This document shows positions 50,554 to 63,308 of a stretch of DNA of 64,000 nt, one piece after another. The translations under genes were made by a program, and so were the position numbers. Location: assembly GCA_018894105.1 (NCBI GenBank), contig CM032129.1, positions 30,583,468 through 30,647,467 on the forward strand, in the 5' to 3' direction. This DNA comes from Jacaranda mimosifolia. Taxonomy: Eukaryota; Streptophyta; Magnoliopsida; Lamiales; Bignoniaceae. The notes below the pieces were generated by a model that worked only from the letters and a program-made list of their open reading frames with translations, ran no database searches and was not told the DNA's origin. Within the stretch, counting starts at the first letter, position 1. Each line of letters begins with the position of its first letter.

Positions 50554-51127
50554 TAAGGGTGGGCGTTCGGATCGAGTAATTCGGGTACCGACCCGATCGA
50601 GTCGGGTTTTTTATTTTAAAAAAAATGCGGATTGAGTACCCGTTACTCAAATAAAATTTAAGGTCGAATATCGTGTAGGAAGTCCTACCCGATCGAGTAG
50701 TTCGGGTACCCAATTTTAATTTATATATAAATAAATATATATTATATATAATAAGTATATTTATATGTATTGTATATAAAATACATATATATCTAAATAT
50801 ATCCAATATATATAATATATGTAAAGATATTTATTATACATAAATATATAATTTAAATGCTTATTATATCCAATATTTGGCCACTGTTAACACTTAACAG
50901 TGGCCAAGCTTTGGCCTTTTGCCTCTGTTAGTCTAACAGAGGCCAAAGTTCATTTCCCTTTTTTTTTTCTTCTTTTTAGACTTTTTAGATAATATTTAAA
51001 TTATTTTTTTAAAAAAAAAATCATGTCGGGTATCCGACAATTTCGGGTCGGTGTTGGGTAGCTACAATTGCTACCCAAAAAATTAGGTACCCGAACCCGA
51101 CCTACCCGATCCGAACGCCCACCCCTA
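50554..51127. mobile_element. hAT-like MITE nested in the foldback element
   Basis: The ends are TAAGGGTGGGCGTTCGGATCG and, in reverse complement, TAGGGGTGGGCGTTCGGATC. A perfect 8-bp target duplication, GTAATATC, flanks it at 50546-50553 and 51128-51135. The 574-bp element has GC-rich ends built of CGGGTACC and CCCGA words and an AT-rich core with two perfect palindromes (50877-50943). No coding frame is present. Insertion into the second repeat family shows that it is younger than the host element. Confidence 0.9.
50877..50943. repeat. Two adjacent perfect palindromes inside the nested MITE
   Basis: Arms 50877-50890 and 50894-50907 (TTGGCCACTGTTAA, 14 bp, 3-bp loop) are followed by arms 50921-50931 and 50933-50943 (GCCTCTGTTAG, 11 bp, 1-bp loop). 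The second is also enclosed by CTTTGGCC and GGCCAAAG. Both hairpins share a CTGTTA core, as if one derived from the other. Confidence 0.92.
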
Positions 51128-51199
51128 GTAATATCTCACACATTTGTTCATGCTCTCGGACAACATGCACATGCTACCTTTTCACTCTAAATCTAGTAC

Positions 51200-51880
51200 A
51201 TAATTACCGCAATGAAGTACATATATCCCGAAATCAAGTATAAATCTCCCTTATTGAAAGCACTGATATCTCGGACAACATGCACATGCTACATTTTCAT
51301 GCTAAATCAATAAATAAAACACTTGAAGTATAGAACTTCAATAATAGAGTACAATTTTAGGTAAAATGAAGTGCAATTTCAGATAAACGAAGTACAATTT
51401 TATAAAAAATGAAGTACAATTCCAAAACACTTCAAGTATAAGACGCCATCAATTGCAGTACAATTTTGGATAATCAATTAGTAGAATCCTTGAAGTATAA
51501 AACTTAAATAATAGAGTACAATTTTATGTAAAATAAAGTATAATTTTAGGTAATGAAGTACAATTTTATATAAAAAGAAGTACAATTTTAGAATACTTGA
51601 AGAATAAAACTCTAGTAATTGCAGTACAATTTTGGATAATTAATAAATAAAACCCTTGAAGTATAGAAATTCAATAATAGAGTACAATTTTATGTAAAAT
51701 GAAGTATAAAATAAAGTACAATTCAGATAAATGAAGTACAATTTTATATAAAAAGAAGTACAATTCCAGAACACTTGAAGTATAAGACGCTAGCAATTGC
51801 AGTACAATTTTGGATAATCAATTAGTAGAACACTTGAAGTATAAAACTTAAATAATAGAGTACAATTTTAGGTTGAAGTA
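51200..51880. repeat. Short-unit repeat region rich in AAGTACAATTTT words
   Basis: GTACAATTTT, GAAGTACAATT, CACTTGAAGTATA and AATAATAGAGTACAATTTTA recur many times with variable spacing, covering the stretch between the nested MITE and the inverted minisatellite. It behaves like a degraded tandem array and has no coding potential. Confidence 0.75.
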
Positions 51881-52480
51881 TAAAACTTGAATGTTTTGTG
51901 CTACAATTCCTTGTAAAATGTACTTTACATAAATAGATTATATATTCCTACTTTTAGATAATGTGTACTGAAATGTTGAATATTTTGTACTACAATTGGT
52001 TGTAAAATGTACTTTTCATATATATTACCACTTATACTAATGTATTCTAAAAAGTTGAATATTTTGTACTAGAATTGCTTGTAAAATATACTTTATATAA
52101 ACAGATTATATACTACCACTTCTAGTAATGTGTACTGAAATGTTGAATGTTTTGTACTGCAATTACTTGAAAAATATACTTTACATAAACAGATTATATA
52201 CTACTACTTTTAGATAATGTGTACTAAAAGGTTGAATATTTTGTACTGTAATTGCTTGTAAAATGTACTTTAGATAAACAAATTGTATACTACCAGTTTC
52301 AGATAATATTTATTGAAAGGTTGAACGTTTTGTACTACAATCACTTGTAAAATATACTTTAGATAAACAAATTATATACTACTATTTCTTTTAAAATGTA
52401 CTGAAAGGTTGAATATTTTGTATTATAATTTCTTGTAAAATATACTTTACATAAACAGATTATATACTACTACAATTCCA
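51880..52480 (-). repeat. Inverted copy of the 88-bp minisatellite, seven units
   Basis: The words TTTTGTACTACAATTGCTTG, AAACAGATTATATACTAC and AGATAATGTGTACTGAAA, which are reverse complements of the left array words, recur seven times between about 51893 and 52418. Together with 48150-49330 they make a pair of inverted arrays separated by about 2.5 kb. Confidence 0.9.
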
Positions 52481-53030
52481 ATAAGTCCTAAGTTCTTCAA
52501 AATTCATCTCCTTCTTCATATCGACATCTCCGGCAAACACTCTTTTTGCTGATTAAGAAAAAAAATACAAGATGGAGAGAATGACCTGGTAATAACTGAG
52601 AAAATAAACTGGGAAGAATGAAAATAAACCGAGAAAATAACCTGAAAATGATGAAAATAAATTAAGAAGGTGGAAATGCAGTGGTCGCGCTAGTGGTGGT
52701 GGTGTCGTCGGGTTCCTCGTTCGCGCCGTCAAGCTCAATTTGCTTCTTAGACTTTTTTTTTTTTTTTTTTTCCTTTCTTTTGATGATGAAAGATGAATGT
52801 GGGGTTTAGTGTTTGGGAATGGAGATAAATGGTGTTTGGTTGTGTGGATAGAAAAGAAGTGAGGAAAATGAGTGAAAAATATTGTACTTAAGGGTATTTT
52901 TGCCAAATCAAGTGGGTAGGGAGTGATCTCTAAAATTTTAACAAAACTAGGGAGTTCATTCTATTAAAATTCAAGTGGGGACTGAACATGAATTTGAAAA
53001 GTGGTTTTGGTACTTTTTAATAAGTGCCCC

Positions 53031-54893
53031 TATTATTATATGGATAAGTTTGATTGGATTTTAAATTTATCTTATGATAAGTTATCTCATGAGAAAATAT
53101 AATGATTTATCCCACGGGTGGGGGTGAGATTAATAATACCATATGTTAGATTTATATATACGGGTTCAATGATAAATCACATGTCTGTGTATATATAATC
53201 CCATAAATCAAATATTAAATTAAAAATAATTATTTTCTCTAATCCCATGTAATCACATCAATCAAACTTGCCCTATATGTATAGATATATGTAGAGTGGT
53301 TAATTGGACCATGTTGTCATCCACTCATCTTTAGATATAATGTACGAATTTAAATATTACTAAACTTTTAACATTATGTGTGTATATATGTATTTAAAAA
53401 AATATTTAAATATAAAATATTTTGTACACATATTGTGCGTACGAATTTAAATATTAATAAATTTTTAATATTATGTGTGTATATAGATATTTGAAAAAAT
53501 ATTTAAATATAAAATATTTTGTACGCATATTGTGCGTATTGTATGTAATAGATAAATGAATAATACTCCATTGTAGTATATATTTGTTATATTTGTTTAA
53601 TACTTTAAAACATAACAAAATTATTTACAAACATTAATTGAATATTTTACAGCTAAAAAACCAAATTTAAATAATGTAAAACAACATTAATTGTCATTCA
53701 ATGATTATGTCTTAGATGGTTATAATTGCAAATTCCATAATTGAATGATATATAAATTATTTTTTCGCATAACCTAAAAAACAAATATAAACACAATATA
53801 TATAGAAAAAGCTACGAAAAATTAATCTTATTTCTGCTTTTAAATAATTATTTATATTAATATTTTTACTCGTACGACAATAATTCATATATGATTTTTC
53901 TTTATATCACTGTGTTGATTTTTAATAATTTTAAATAAAAATTCATAAAATAAGTGTTTGTATTAGGTGCTGAATATTATCGTCCCCTATTTATTTACGT
54001 GGCTAGTTGAAAGTATGTGAAAGTTAAATACTAAGAGGTGGATGCATAATTTTCTGACAATATTACATGATAGGTGATAATATATCTTATTCGGGTGGTG
54101 AAATTAAATTATTTAATAAGAGAGTTTTGTATTTGTCTTATTCATATATACAGTATCGATCTATTTAAATAATAATTTATGAATAATTTAATTATCTCTC
54201 CTTAGAATTACATTAAATATGATTGACATGTGAAAAAGTTGATGCCAAATTAATTCTGTTTTTACTTTCATCCGTGAATATCAATTTCGATATAATTGTG
54301 TGCTTGATTGAAAATTTTGAATTCAAAAAAATAAATAAATTTGAAAAGTTTTGAAATTATAATAATTGAATACCATTTTCATATTGTTTCATGATATAAT
54401 ATAATTTATATATACTTTATGTAACTGTAATATATATATATAATACATGTATACATATATATTTGAAGTTCGTTCAAATTCGAACCTAGCACTTAACATA
54501 TTAATAAGTAATATATAACAACTAATTTAAAAGGATGCTTTAAAGTATTGTAGACTCCATGTTTTTTTTTCACTTATCCAACTTTATTTGAACTAGTTAA
54601 GCACAATTTGGTTAAACATTATAAAAACTTCAACTAACCAAGAATGAATTCAAATATAAAATTCAAGAGAGTATGTATTATATAAATGAAGAGTATACTA
54701 GTTGTCCATCACGTGACAAACGTATGTATGTGAGCTTAAGTAGAGTTGTAATATGAATACAACGGGAGCCAACTCACATGCCTGATGACTCAATTTGAAA
54801 AGTGGAGCTCGAGTCAAGTTTGTACAGATTTTGAGTTGAGCTCGAGTTAAATAATCCTTATTTGTAAGTTCATGAGTCTTTTCTTTTTGTTGT
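53031..54893. other. AT-rich intergenic spacer with a tandem duplication
   Basis: No gene was recognised. A 97-bp tandem duplication lies at about 53342-53538, beginning GTACGAATTTAAATATTA in both copies and differing at a few bases. The region near 54740-54860 has CTCGAGT words like those in the hAT-like MITEs and may be the edge of an old insertion. Confidence 0.5.
53342..53538. repeat. 97-bp tandem duplication
   Basis: Two adjacent copies start at 53342 and 53439 with GTACGAATTTAAATATTA and share ATTATGTGTGTATATA and AAATATTTTGTAC. A few substitutions separate them. Confidence 0.8.
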
Positions 54894-55799
54894 TGGGTAA
54901 AATTCATTTTATCCCATTGTACTCAAATTTCATCTCACTTAATCCTCTATATTTTTAATTGCACCACTTTACATCATTGTACTATCAATTTTATTTCACT
55001 TACTTTAACATCGATAAAGCCTCTTTAATTTCTGTTAGCAAACCAAGAAAAAATGGTTAGATCATCATATTTTATATTTATACAATGAAAATACTTATAC
55101 CTCAATATTTTTTTGACAATCTCTCACAGCTACTCTTCTCTTATATGAATACTCAAATTTTATACAAAATAATATTAAAATTAAATTAAAAGATCAAAAT
55201 TGAATGCTGAAAGATGAAACCTGGATATCCTATTGATTGCACTAAAAATATATCAAAAACTTGCATCATATACTAATAGTACATTTCTAAAAGAAACAAA
55301 TATTTTCATTAAAAAAAACTCAATTAACAATACGCAAACCCATTTTTTCCTTTATAGAATTGTTTCATTAACTTTGTTTTATTACCCAATACACTATTCT
55401 ATGAAATTATAAAAAATTGGGAAACAAAAAAAATGCCTTTAGCACCAAGTAGCAACAAACTATGTGTGAATGAGATTTCATATTGGCATTTGAAGTTGGT
55501 CTTTAAGAAACACATTTATGTTATATGTCTTTGGTGATTTTATATTTCTAAATCTTTAAATATAATTTTTTTTAGGAGAAGATGTGTTTTATTTGTTAAA
55601 TGAACAATTAAAAATTATGAGCAACTTCATTTTTTAAAAAGAAAAAGTTAACGATGTTAAGGATATAAAGTGAATTTAACGGAATTAAATAATTTAAGTA
55701 AAATTGAGAGCATAGAAAGGCAAAGTGATGCAGCTAAAAGCACAAAAAGGTAAAGTGAGACGAAGTTTGAGCACAAGAGAGTAAAGTAGATTTTACCCA
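54894..55799. mobile_element. Mutator-like non-autonomous element with long inverted termini
   Basis: The left end TGGGTAAAATTCA and the right end in reverse complement, TGGGTAAAATCTAC, begin inverted repeats that stay alignable for roughly 140 bp. Matching words are GTACTCAAATTTCATCTCACTT against GTGCTCAAACTTCGTCTCACTT, and TGCACCACTTTACAT against TGCATCACTTTGCCT. Long termini and the GGGTAAAAT start suggest a Mutator-like element. A clean 9-bp duplication was not found. There is no transposase frame inside the 0.9 kb. Confidence 0.65.
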
Positions 55800-57776
55800 T
55801 TTTCTCAAGAACATGTTTATATATAAAAATTATAACAATATATTAATTTAAAATTTTATAAAATAATTAAACTTGTTGAGTTCGAATTTGAACTTATAGT
55901 TTGATTTCAATTCAAGTCAAATAAATTGAGTTGAGTTCTAACACATTGAACTTGAACTTTAATTTTTTAAAATAGTTCAATTCAAATTTAATTTGTCTGA
56001 TTCGAATTCGAGTTTAAATTTTAAAAAATAGTTAAAGCTCTGCTCTACTATTGCTATGTAATATATAAGATGTGTAGGCTTTTTAATGCATGAGTTGAAC
56101 AAAATTCAATTAATCAATAATACAATTTGCAATGCTTGTTGATTATTTTATAACTCATAATGATGTGGCTCACAAAATATGTTTTCGAGGCAATTCATTG
56201 ACAATTGAAAAAAAAAAAAAAAAAAACAATGATAATAGCAAATCATTGTTCATTGTGCTTCGAAGTATGGTCAAAAGATTCCCATAAAATAAAGAAAAAA
56301 TCATATTTGCTCCCTTACGTTTTCTTTTTTCTTTTTTCTTTTTACTTTTTTTAAGACGAATGATAATCAAGTATCTAAAAATCATATGAGACAATAAAAC
56401 TTAAAAAGTAAACAAAAATTGTATACATAAATCTAAATTCTAATGTAAGTGCAATAGAGCCAAGTATCAAGCTAGTGCGAATATTTTGACAATTCAAATA
56501 TTTTATAACACAACCATGCAGAGTTTTTATTTTGAAACATATTTAGAATATATTATTTTTTGAAAATATAGATTACATATGTAAATTATATTATTTTTAT
56601 ACAGAATGATAACTTTTGCTTTTAACTTTTGTTGTCCCATAATACAATTTATAATATTTTCACTCTAATCCTTGCATCATAATCAGCATTAAGATACTTT
56701 TTACACGCACATACATATCTAAACTTTGAATTCTAAAATTCATATATGAAAATATGACAGTGATATTATTTGACTAATTGATTACTCGACAACCATATCT
56801 AAACAAGTATGCATATAAAAAATACATTATTAAAAGAAGATTTAAATATTTATTTATATACACACATCAACAACCTATCAAGTTCAAGTTCCTTATTCAT
56901 ATTTTATGAGTGAAACTTATGTCATTGAAGTAAAAAATATTTAACATTTGAAGATCTAATTTAAATTAGTTTTGTTTTATATAAATTCGTTGCCTTCTAG
57001 GTGCATTGTTTATTCATGATGGAAGATTTTATTTTAGTAACTAAATTATGGGAAACCAATTTTCATTTCATCATTTTCAAAATGTTGAAAAGTAGTTAGT
57101 ACAAATGAATTGAAAATGAGATTGTATTTGGATAGATTGCTGGAAAAACAAAGATTATATTAATTTTTATAAGTTATGAGTGAAGAAAGATAAAAATAAT
57201 GGAATGTATAGATTATTGGGAAACACATTTTGAAAATAAAAATAAAAATAAAAATAATATTGAATGAAAATATATAAAAAATGATGTATTTTATTTTCGA
57301 AATAATAGAAAATAAAAAAATGAGTTTTGAAAATGAAACCAAACACCCCAAGATATCAAGTTAGATTTTGTGTCAAGTAGCTTATAACTAAGTGGCATTA
57401 GTCTCTCATATTGGAAAACAAATTTAAATAAAATTTGTTATTAAATGACATGAAAAATAAATAAATAAAAATATCGATTTATGCATTACATAATGACATC
57501 ACGCTTTCAAATTTTACCAATCGTATCCTCAATCTCAACGAACAATTTTATCTAATATTTTGCTTTCACTGCTCAAATCCAACCTAAAGATCTCTTTTTC
57601 ATGCCTCGGAATTCTCATCTCCGGCTGTCTTTTTAAAACCCATAAACGGGAACAGAAACTGAGGAGCGTTGAGAGGGCAAGAACCCTAATTTCCTCTCCA
57701 ATTTTGGTCCTCCCCAAACCCCGTCGTCGATTCACATGAGAAAGGGATGAATTAATCGAAAGGTAAGAAGAAAAAT
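55800..57776. other. Intergenic region and WAPL leader
   Basis: About 2 kb of AT-rich DNA without a recognisable gene. An A run lies near 56209-56226. The last 250 bp (from about 57530) become less AT-rich and should contain the WAPL leader. No distinct promoter motif was identified. Confidence 0.5.
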
Positions 57777-60700
57777 ATGCTCTTTAGAACGTACGGCCGA
57801 CGGGGTAGAGGCTTGACTAGGAACTATTCGGGGTCAAATAGCTTCGCCGACGGAGCTTCGGATTCCTCCTCCCCAGAATGCCCTGAAGATGTTTATGATT
57901 TAACGTTTCCGTCCCAGGATTCCACTGGCTGCCACTGGTCCGATCCATATAGCTTTAGTTCGTCTCAAGAGTCTGGGCAATTGGCGTTTTTGCCCCCAAC
58001 AAAGGGCGGGGATAGTGATGGTGGTGTTTGGAAATCAAAGAAAGCGAAGGTGATTGAAGTTGATTCGGAGACCTATGGTTCGAGTTCGTCCCAAGAATTA
58101 AAGAATTTTGGGGTTTTGGAGATTTCTGATGGGGATTTCCAGAAATCAAAGAAGCTCAAGAAAGTCAATTCTGATCCTTATGAGTATAATTCTTCGCCGG
58201 AGTTGGAAGACTTTGTGATTCCGCCTCAAAGGAATGGCAGGGAGAACAAGGCTTTTGATTTCTCCGAACCTGGGGATTTATGGAAGTCAATGAAGTCCAA
58301 GAATGTTGATTCTGATCAATATGCGCTGAATTCGTCACAGGAGTTGGGCGATTTGCGGATTCCGCGTTCAAGAAAGCGTGAGGGCAGTGGGAATTGCTGG
58401 GAACTTGATGGGGTTTCTGGGAAATCCAAGAAGAAGGATAAGGGAGAGAATGCAGTTTTACAGAAGAAAAAGAAGAAGAAGAAGATGATGAAATCAAAGG
58501 AGTCTGCACCAGCTTATGTAGAGCTTACTACTACATTGATGGAGACTCAAGAGTTTGGAGAGATGATGGAGCATGTGGATGAGGTGAATTTTGCGTTGGA
58601 TGGGTTGAAGAAGGGACAACCGGTGAGCATTCGGAGGGCAAGTCTTCTATCATTGTTATCAATTTGTGGAACAGCGCAGCAGAGACGGCTCCTGAGGGTT
58701 CATGGGTATTTTAGTTTAATCCTTCTTCTCAATCACATTATCTTTATAAAGATACACGCACAGTAGTAAATTTTTTCTTGGCCTTGTATTATGTTGTTTT
58801 AATTGTTAGTCTTGGGATAATTAAAGTTATGAAAGTTATGTCTCATTATAGTATATACAGGAAACAATGAAAGAGGATATGCATTTGTTAGATGACATTT
58901 AAAATTCAAAAGTATCTGACATGTATGTAGATTTGGAAAATGATGCATAACATTTCTTTGAGCATTCAAGAATCTTTAATTATGTGCATAGTGCGTACTT
59001 AGCTAATTTCATTTATTACATTTTCTATTTCTGTGCTGCAGTTTTTCCTGTTGCTCATTTTCCTTATAAAATGGTAGCGATCCACTAATATTTCTTCTTG
59101 CACAGTGGTTCATAAAAAATGATGTGATCTTCTACTTATAGACTTTGGTGGGGTGTTGCTCATGATTATGTATGATCTGGCCACTCATCTATTACCTTAT
59201 GATTGAAATTAAAAATCTGTATGTTATGTCCTGGTCAATTGATGAATACCTGACATGGATAATGGGGATCAGTAGAAAAATTCCATGGAACATGGATTTA
59301 GATAGACTCATAAAAGGAGAGATGGAATTTCTACTGAGGTCGAACTATTCTGTTATTCTATTCCGATGGTGTTCCATTTTGCCCTTGATTTCTGATTTTG
59401 TAGTAATTAAGTAATATCGGACAGCCTTTCTCTTTGCCCAACCCTGCAGCAAAAGTTGTTTACCTTCTCCTGGAAAAATGAATGGTTAAAACATGCATCT
59501 TTTTGACTTCTTTTGAGGAGAAGAGGTGGAATTTGCTTTTACATCGAATGTGGCTTAGCAATCTCCATGTCCATTGGTGGCTGCATCTGATTGAAATAGA
59601 TATATTAGTAGATGAGAGTTTGGAAATTCTATCCAGTTTGGAGTTGATTCTGTTTTACACTCTGTAACTGCTGATATCTTTCTTAGGATGGCCAAAACTA
59701 TCATCGATGCTGTTCTGGGACTCAGTTTGGATGACATGCCAAGCAACCTTGCTGCTGCTGCCTTATTTTATATCCTAACAAGTGATGTGAGTTATTTCAA
59801 CTATATATTATGGCTTGAACATGCTGTTTTTGTTTCAGTCTCATTCAAAGATATATTATGCCCTCCACCCTCTTTTTTAGTATTGCTTCTCACTGTTTCA
59901 GGGTCAAGATGATCATCTTCTGGATTCCCCAAATTGCATTCGCTTTCTAATAAAATTGTTGAAACCACTTTCATCTACTGCGGCCAAGGAAAAAGCACTG
60001 CCCGTTGGTAGCAAGCTTGTAGGCCTGTGCAAGAATGCTGGTTTATTACAAGACTCAGCCAAGGGAACTGATTCCAACGTCATTGCAATTATGCTCAAGG
60101 TTCGGGAGCTCCTTATCAATTGCAAGGAAATGAAGCCAAGAGATGACAGTGATGGTGTTATGGAAGAGCCTGAGTTAAATCCTAAATGGATTAGTTTGCT
60201 TACTATGGAGAAATCTTGCTTATCTAGTATCTCTATTGAAGGTCTAGACCTTGTTTTGCTGTAGTTTGGTGCTAGCAAATGCCTTATGTTTAATTACTTC
60301 CTTTTATATATATTTTTTAATATTTGCCCTCAATGGGATAACTATTGGCCTGCTGTTAGTTTGAAAATCATATGACAAGGTTAACTTCTTTATTATGTCA
60401 GAAATTGCCTTGTTGGAGTGTACAGGTCCTTTAGGATAATGCAGGCGTGGAAATTCTTTTTTCTATTACTATTTTTATCTATGATATCTCCCTTCTCCAC
60501 TCCTTCTCCTTTCTCCTTCTTTCTTTCTTTCTTTTTCTTCTAATGAGTTAGTGTTTCTCTCATTATCTGCCTTCTATCTTCTATTCCACTTCTAATGGCA
60601 TTTGATTTTGATTTCACATTTCATAAATTTACTTAGCTAGAGTTGCACATTCTCCTATCTCTTTAAGTTGAATAATATCCTCAGCTCTTGCATGTTTCTT

Positions 60701-63271
60701 TTGATTAAATGTATCCTTTTGAATGCTACTATTCCTGGCCATTAGTTCACACTCATAAACTCCTATAATTAAAAGCAAAGGTTTTTACTCTTTTTTTTCT
60801 TTTTTTCCCCCCCTGGAAGTTTGATATGGTTTTTGGTTTATCTATTTAATTCCAATATTGTGTTTTCTGTGTTCTTTATCATCAGAAACCTCTAGCACTT
60901 TGCGGAAAACTGGAGGCAACTTCAAGGAGAAGCTGAGAGAATTTGGGGGACTGGATGCAGTGTTTGAAGTAGCAAGGAAATGCCATTCCGTAATGGAGGT
61001 GCGAGCCTGTATGTTGTTCTTGTTTGAAGTTATTATGACCTAGATTATGTATTTTTTTTTCAGACGTCATTTGGTGTTGTGGGATCGAACAGAGGGTTCC
61101 CCACAGTAAAGAAATATCCTGATTACTAATGATTTGTGATTAGTTTCTTAGCTGGAAGCTCCAAGATCTAACTTATTAGCAGCACAAAGTGGAGGCTTAG
61201 GGTGTTGGCGTGTAGACAGCGTTCAAATTAGTAATTGGTTGGCTGGGCTGTAGTAATTAGATGCTCCTTAACATTTGATTGCTGGAGGAAGGAAGAATTA
61301 TATTTTTGGACTTTGAAATCCATTTCATAGGTAGAATTGAGAGAATGGAGTGGCCTCTACTTTTAAGCCTTTTTTGTGGGAGTGTAAAGATATAGCGCTG
61401 ATTTAAAGATCATTCTTTCTTATCTAATATGGCCTTCCTTTTCTTTCCCAGTGAAATGGATTTGTCTCTTAGATTTTCATTTCATTTCAGCAGGGTTAAC
61501 AAAAATAACAGTGGCCTTTTGAGATTGAAGTAAAAAAGATGTAGGCAACCTAAGGAACTTCATTGGAAAATGAAATGTATTTCAAGACTTTGAAAACTAT
61601 GGAATAAGCCGGGAATTCTATAGAAACATCTTGCCTACTTTAGGAGGCTAAAACATTTCACTAGCTGGTAAAATGTGCGTTATGCTCTAGTGAAGCTTAT
61701 GGTTTCCACTTATGCCTATATGTTATGGTTGAACTTATACTTTCTTTTATAATCCTGTCCTTGCAAAATTTCAATATGATGATATTTAACATCTCTTTGA
61801 CCTTGAAATGGCCATTTGTTTCTGTTAGGGATCATTTCCTTTTTCTTCTATTAAGGTTATATTTTCTAATGCTCGTTGATTTATGCAGGAATGGTTGGAG
61901 AAGAGTCCAACTTTTGCTCTGGACTCAAAAGATATTTTGGGGATGGAAAGTCTAGTACTGCTTTTGAAATGTCTGAAAATAATGGAAAATGCTACTTTTC
62001 TTAGCAATGATAATCAGGTATTGGATTTTATACGTGGCTTCGTGCACCACACCTTATGCTTCAACTTGCATGCCAAACTTTTTTGTGTTAAATTATTGAT
62101 TTGGTGATTATTGATATTTTGTTGTGTGAATCCCCCACCACTGAAGTTGATTTTGTATTGCAGTGCCATTTACTTAGGATGAAAGGAAACTTTGATGGTC
62201 AACAAGCTCCACGTTATTTCACAAAGCTCGTTCTAAGTGTCATTAAAATTCTCTCAGGTACTTTTAGGCTTATTTATCAAAATATACTAAAAAAGCTGCA
62301 ATTTTACAAAACTACCGTGATTTGAAAAAGTTTGCAAAAATGCCGTAAGGCGTGGCCTGGAGCCACGCCTTTCTGTTTCTGAATATATTTTTTTTTTATA
62401 AATTAAACAGAGGCGTGGCCTCAAGCCATGCCTCTGGCATGGCATTCCATGCAAATTTTTTTTTTTATTAAAAATTGAAGAGGCGTGGCCTCTTCTTTTT
62501 TCAACTGAAAATGGATTGCATGCATATATATATATTTTTTTAATTGAAAATTGCTTGCATGTTTTTTTTTTTTTTAATTGAAAATTGAAGAGGCGTGGCC
62601 TTGCATTCAAATTTTTTTTTTAATTAAAAATTGAAGAGGCGTGGCCTCTCTTGCGTGTAATTTTTTTTTTTTATTAAAAATTGAAAAGTCGTGGTCTTGC
62701 ATGCAATTTTTTTTTCATTTTTTTTAATTAAAAAGTGAAGAGGCATGGCCTTAGTTGAATTTTTTTTTTTTTTTTGTAAAACATCCGCAAATGCATGTCA
62801 CGCCCTTGCATAGCAAAAATGTGTTTTAAGATACAGTAAAGAATTGTATGTATACAGTAGTATATGATGTAAGCTCTATTAATACATTTTTTAAGAAATA
62901 TCATACATTTTAATCATAATTGATGCGTATAATTTGAAGATATGTTATTATCATGGCATATAAAACTGTCACATAATATTTTTACCATTTCGATCCTATT
63001 TATGTATTCCACTTATAAAACCCACCATTCACATAACTTTATCATTTTTTTTTTTTTAATATTTAAAAATTGAACTCAAATGAGAGATGATCCATTTTTG
63101 TAGCGTGGATATACATGGTTATTGAATAAAAAAATGGTCATTGTCAATGCCAATGTATCTTGAATGACAATGATTAATATCATGTAGTATTTTGTTTTGT
63201 TTCTTAACTTTGAATTCCAATTTTTAATTAAAAAAAATTCCAATATCATGTAGTATTTTGCGGATGTTTTA

Positions 63272-63308
<37 letters not shown>

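Larger units (their letters stand above)
47445..53030. mobile_element. Large foldback-like element with inverted minisatellite arms
   Basis: The outer ends are inverted repeats. The left block, with ACTCCCCACTTGATTTTC then AAACTCCCTAC then TTTAGGAATCACTCCC (47483-47549), matches the reverse complement of the right block. The latter reads AGTCCCCACTTGAATTTT, GAACTCCCTAG and TTTAGAGATCACTCCC (52918-52983). Inside, an 88-bp minisatellite at 48150-49330 reappears inverted at 51880-52480. The termini resemble Mutator-like non-autonomous elements of the same style as 54894-55799, but I could not define a 9-bp target duplication, so borders are approximate. No transposase was recognised. Short frames near 47600-48000 and 52553-52906 are low-complexity. 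Confidence 0.65.

Noticed and set aside
52553..52906. 117-codon minus-strand open frame
   Set aside because: It is dominated by low-complexity His, Pro, Ser and Lys stretches, lies in the arm of an inverted-repeat element, and has no recognisable domain or splice context.
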